Origin: UBA7359 sp964523895
GTDB lineage: Bacteria > Pseudomonadota > Gammaproteobacteria > Eutrophobiales > Eutrophobiaceae
Assembly: GCA_964523895.1 (NCBI GenBank)
Contig: CAZGBJ010000053.1
Location: forward strand, 1-6,580
DNA length: 6,580 nt
Reading direction: 5' to 3'
Shown: positions 5,829 through 6,580 of the stretch, in pieces
How positions within the stretch are numbered: position 1 is the first letter of the stretch
Layout of the letters: the number at the start of each line of letters is the position of its first letter
The notes under the pieces: model-generated
The model's database searches: none
What the model was told of the DNA's origin: nothing
The model's input: only the letters and a program-made list of their open reading frames with translations
Translations under genes and position numbers: made by a program

Positions 5829-6580
5829 TGACCCAACCTGATTTTTTCAATGCGCTTTTCCACATCCACTTTCCAGGTTAAAGGATCATGGATCAGTTTC
5901 ATTTTTCTATATAGCCGCTTTAGTGCATCCTCATCAGAAATCATCGAACGGCGGCGTTGAATACACTCAATGGCCGCAACCATTTTGAGATAACCATGAA
6001 TACTGATAGCGATTCTAAGGAGACGTTCATCCAATAACGAATCCGTATCGATCGAACGGTAAAGGCCTTGCGCACAAAACGATTCAATTTGTTTTTGCAA
6101 ATCCTCCCAAAGTGGATGAAGAGGCCAACGCGAGCGGTTACTGTCGCTATTAGGTTCTCTCAGAGTCTCGTGTTCGCACGATAGATAACGCAAAATATCA
6201 CCGACACCGTCCTGTAAATCTTGAAGGTTGTGAATGCCAAAACGTTTTAAAATTGCTTTACGGACCTGCCATTCAATCCGCCAGACCTTTTGCTCGGGTT
6301 CGGTGTTCCAAAGATCGTAAAACCATTCTTTGTGGCTTTTTTCCTCAATCTCGGCGATTTTGTCATAGACACGAAGCACAATTTCATCTTTCCCGAACTG
6401 CAGCGTTTGCAGCGTATGATCTTTGCGATAACGGGTGTCTTTCTTGGAACGACTGACAAAATGGTCCTCATCAAAGTCGATCTCATCCACGCCATAATCG
6501 AAGGTAAAATCAACCCGAGACAGGCTTTCGGGCCGTTGTTGTTCAAAGCCCAACCGTTCCGCCCACTGGATGAACTGGTT
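5822..6580 (-). CDS. Replication initiation factor (Rep_trans-like) protein, 3' part only
   Basis: The frame is open to the right edge of the window; 252 C-terminal residues are visible and the true start lies outside, so the TTG at 6553 is only an internal codon. Blocks seen are SRVDFTFDY (21-29), QFGKDEIVLRVYDK (61-74) and VWRIEWQVRK (99-108). This order, an SR-D-hydrophobic-D strand, a strand ending in R-Y-D-K, then R-E/R-x-E-W, is the pattern I associate with rolling-circle type replication initiation factors such as those on small plasmids and ICEs (Rep_trans family, e.g. NicK of ICEBs1). Such proteins nick an origin through a tyrosine. I cannot say which tyrosine would act here. The C-terminal half (about 130-252) is helical and not diagnostic. 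It heads a likely operon with two small ORFs and the recombinase. The family call is moderate; a phage or plasmid protein with the same fold is the main alternative. Confidence 0.6.
   Translation of the reverse strand, partial: NQFIQWAERLGFEQQRPESLSRVDFTFDYGVDEIDFDEDHFVSRSKKDTRYRKDHTLQTLQFGKDEIVLRVYDKIAEIEEKSHKEWFYDLWNTEPEQKVWRIEWQVRKAILKRFGIHNLQDLQDGVGDILRYLSCEHETLREPNSDSNRSRWPLHPLWEDLQKQIESFCAQGLYRSIDTDSLLDERLLRIAISIHGYLKMVAAIECIQRRRSMISDEDALKRLYRKMKLIHDPLTWKVDVEKRIEKIRLGQW

Noticed and set aside
6247..6546. Frames on both strands within the Rep-like gene
   Set aside because: They overlap the longer frame that carries the conserved SRVD, VYDK and WRIEW blocks and have no motifs of their own.

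Overview
The window looks like a patchwork of mobile DNA in a proteobacterium, most likely an alphaproteobacterium. The relaxase and its MobC-type partner resemble, from memory, the mobilization pair found on alphaproteobacterial plasmids and islands. The left half is visibly AT-rich, and the recombinase end is more balanced in base composition. The exact host cannot be read from the sequence. No chromosomal housekeeping gene, tRNA or rRNA is visible.

Left end (1-509). The first ~53 bases carry two diverged 23-bp units and an end like that of an IS21-family insertion sequence. They run straight into the C-terminal two thirds of an ArdA antirestriction protein, so ardA appears to have been cut by the insertion. 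A strong intrinsic terminator follows ardA and lies between it and the converging genes to the right.

Middle (510-1990). An AT-rich gene on the minus strand looks like an alpha/beta-hydrolase of about 425 residues. A single in-frame TAA splits it. The part before the stop has an FPGSG loop, and the part after it has the G-Q-S-Y-G nucleophile elbow.

Mobilization module (1992-3780). A mobC-like gene and a relaxase gene overlap by ATGA. They are preceded by a perfect 8-bp inverted repeat that holds the mobC Shine-Dalgarno sequence and a TATAAT box. This is a candidate operator, and it lies where an origin of transfer would be expected.

Integration and replication module (3810-6580). A large serine recombinase of 540 residues is preceded by a 49-residue ORF with a very strong Shine-Dalgarno, then by a 60-residue ORF, then by the 3' part of a gene resembling the replication initiation factor (Rep_trans) family. 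All are on the minus strand and closely spaced, so they may be one operon. Together the minus-strand genes could make an integrative and mobilizable element: Rep for replication or nicking of the excised form, recombinase for integration and excision, MobC and relaxase for mobilization, the hydrolase as cargo, and ArdA as protection from restriction on entry. No coupling protein or type IV secretion gene is visible, so transfer would need a helper. The window may also contain a junction between two different elements; the 55-bp gap between mobC and the recombinase is the likeliest place.
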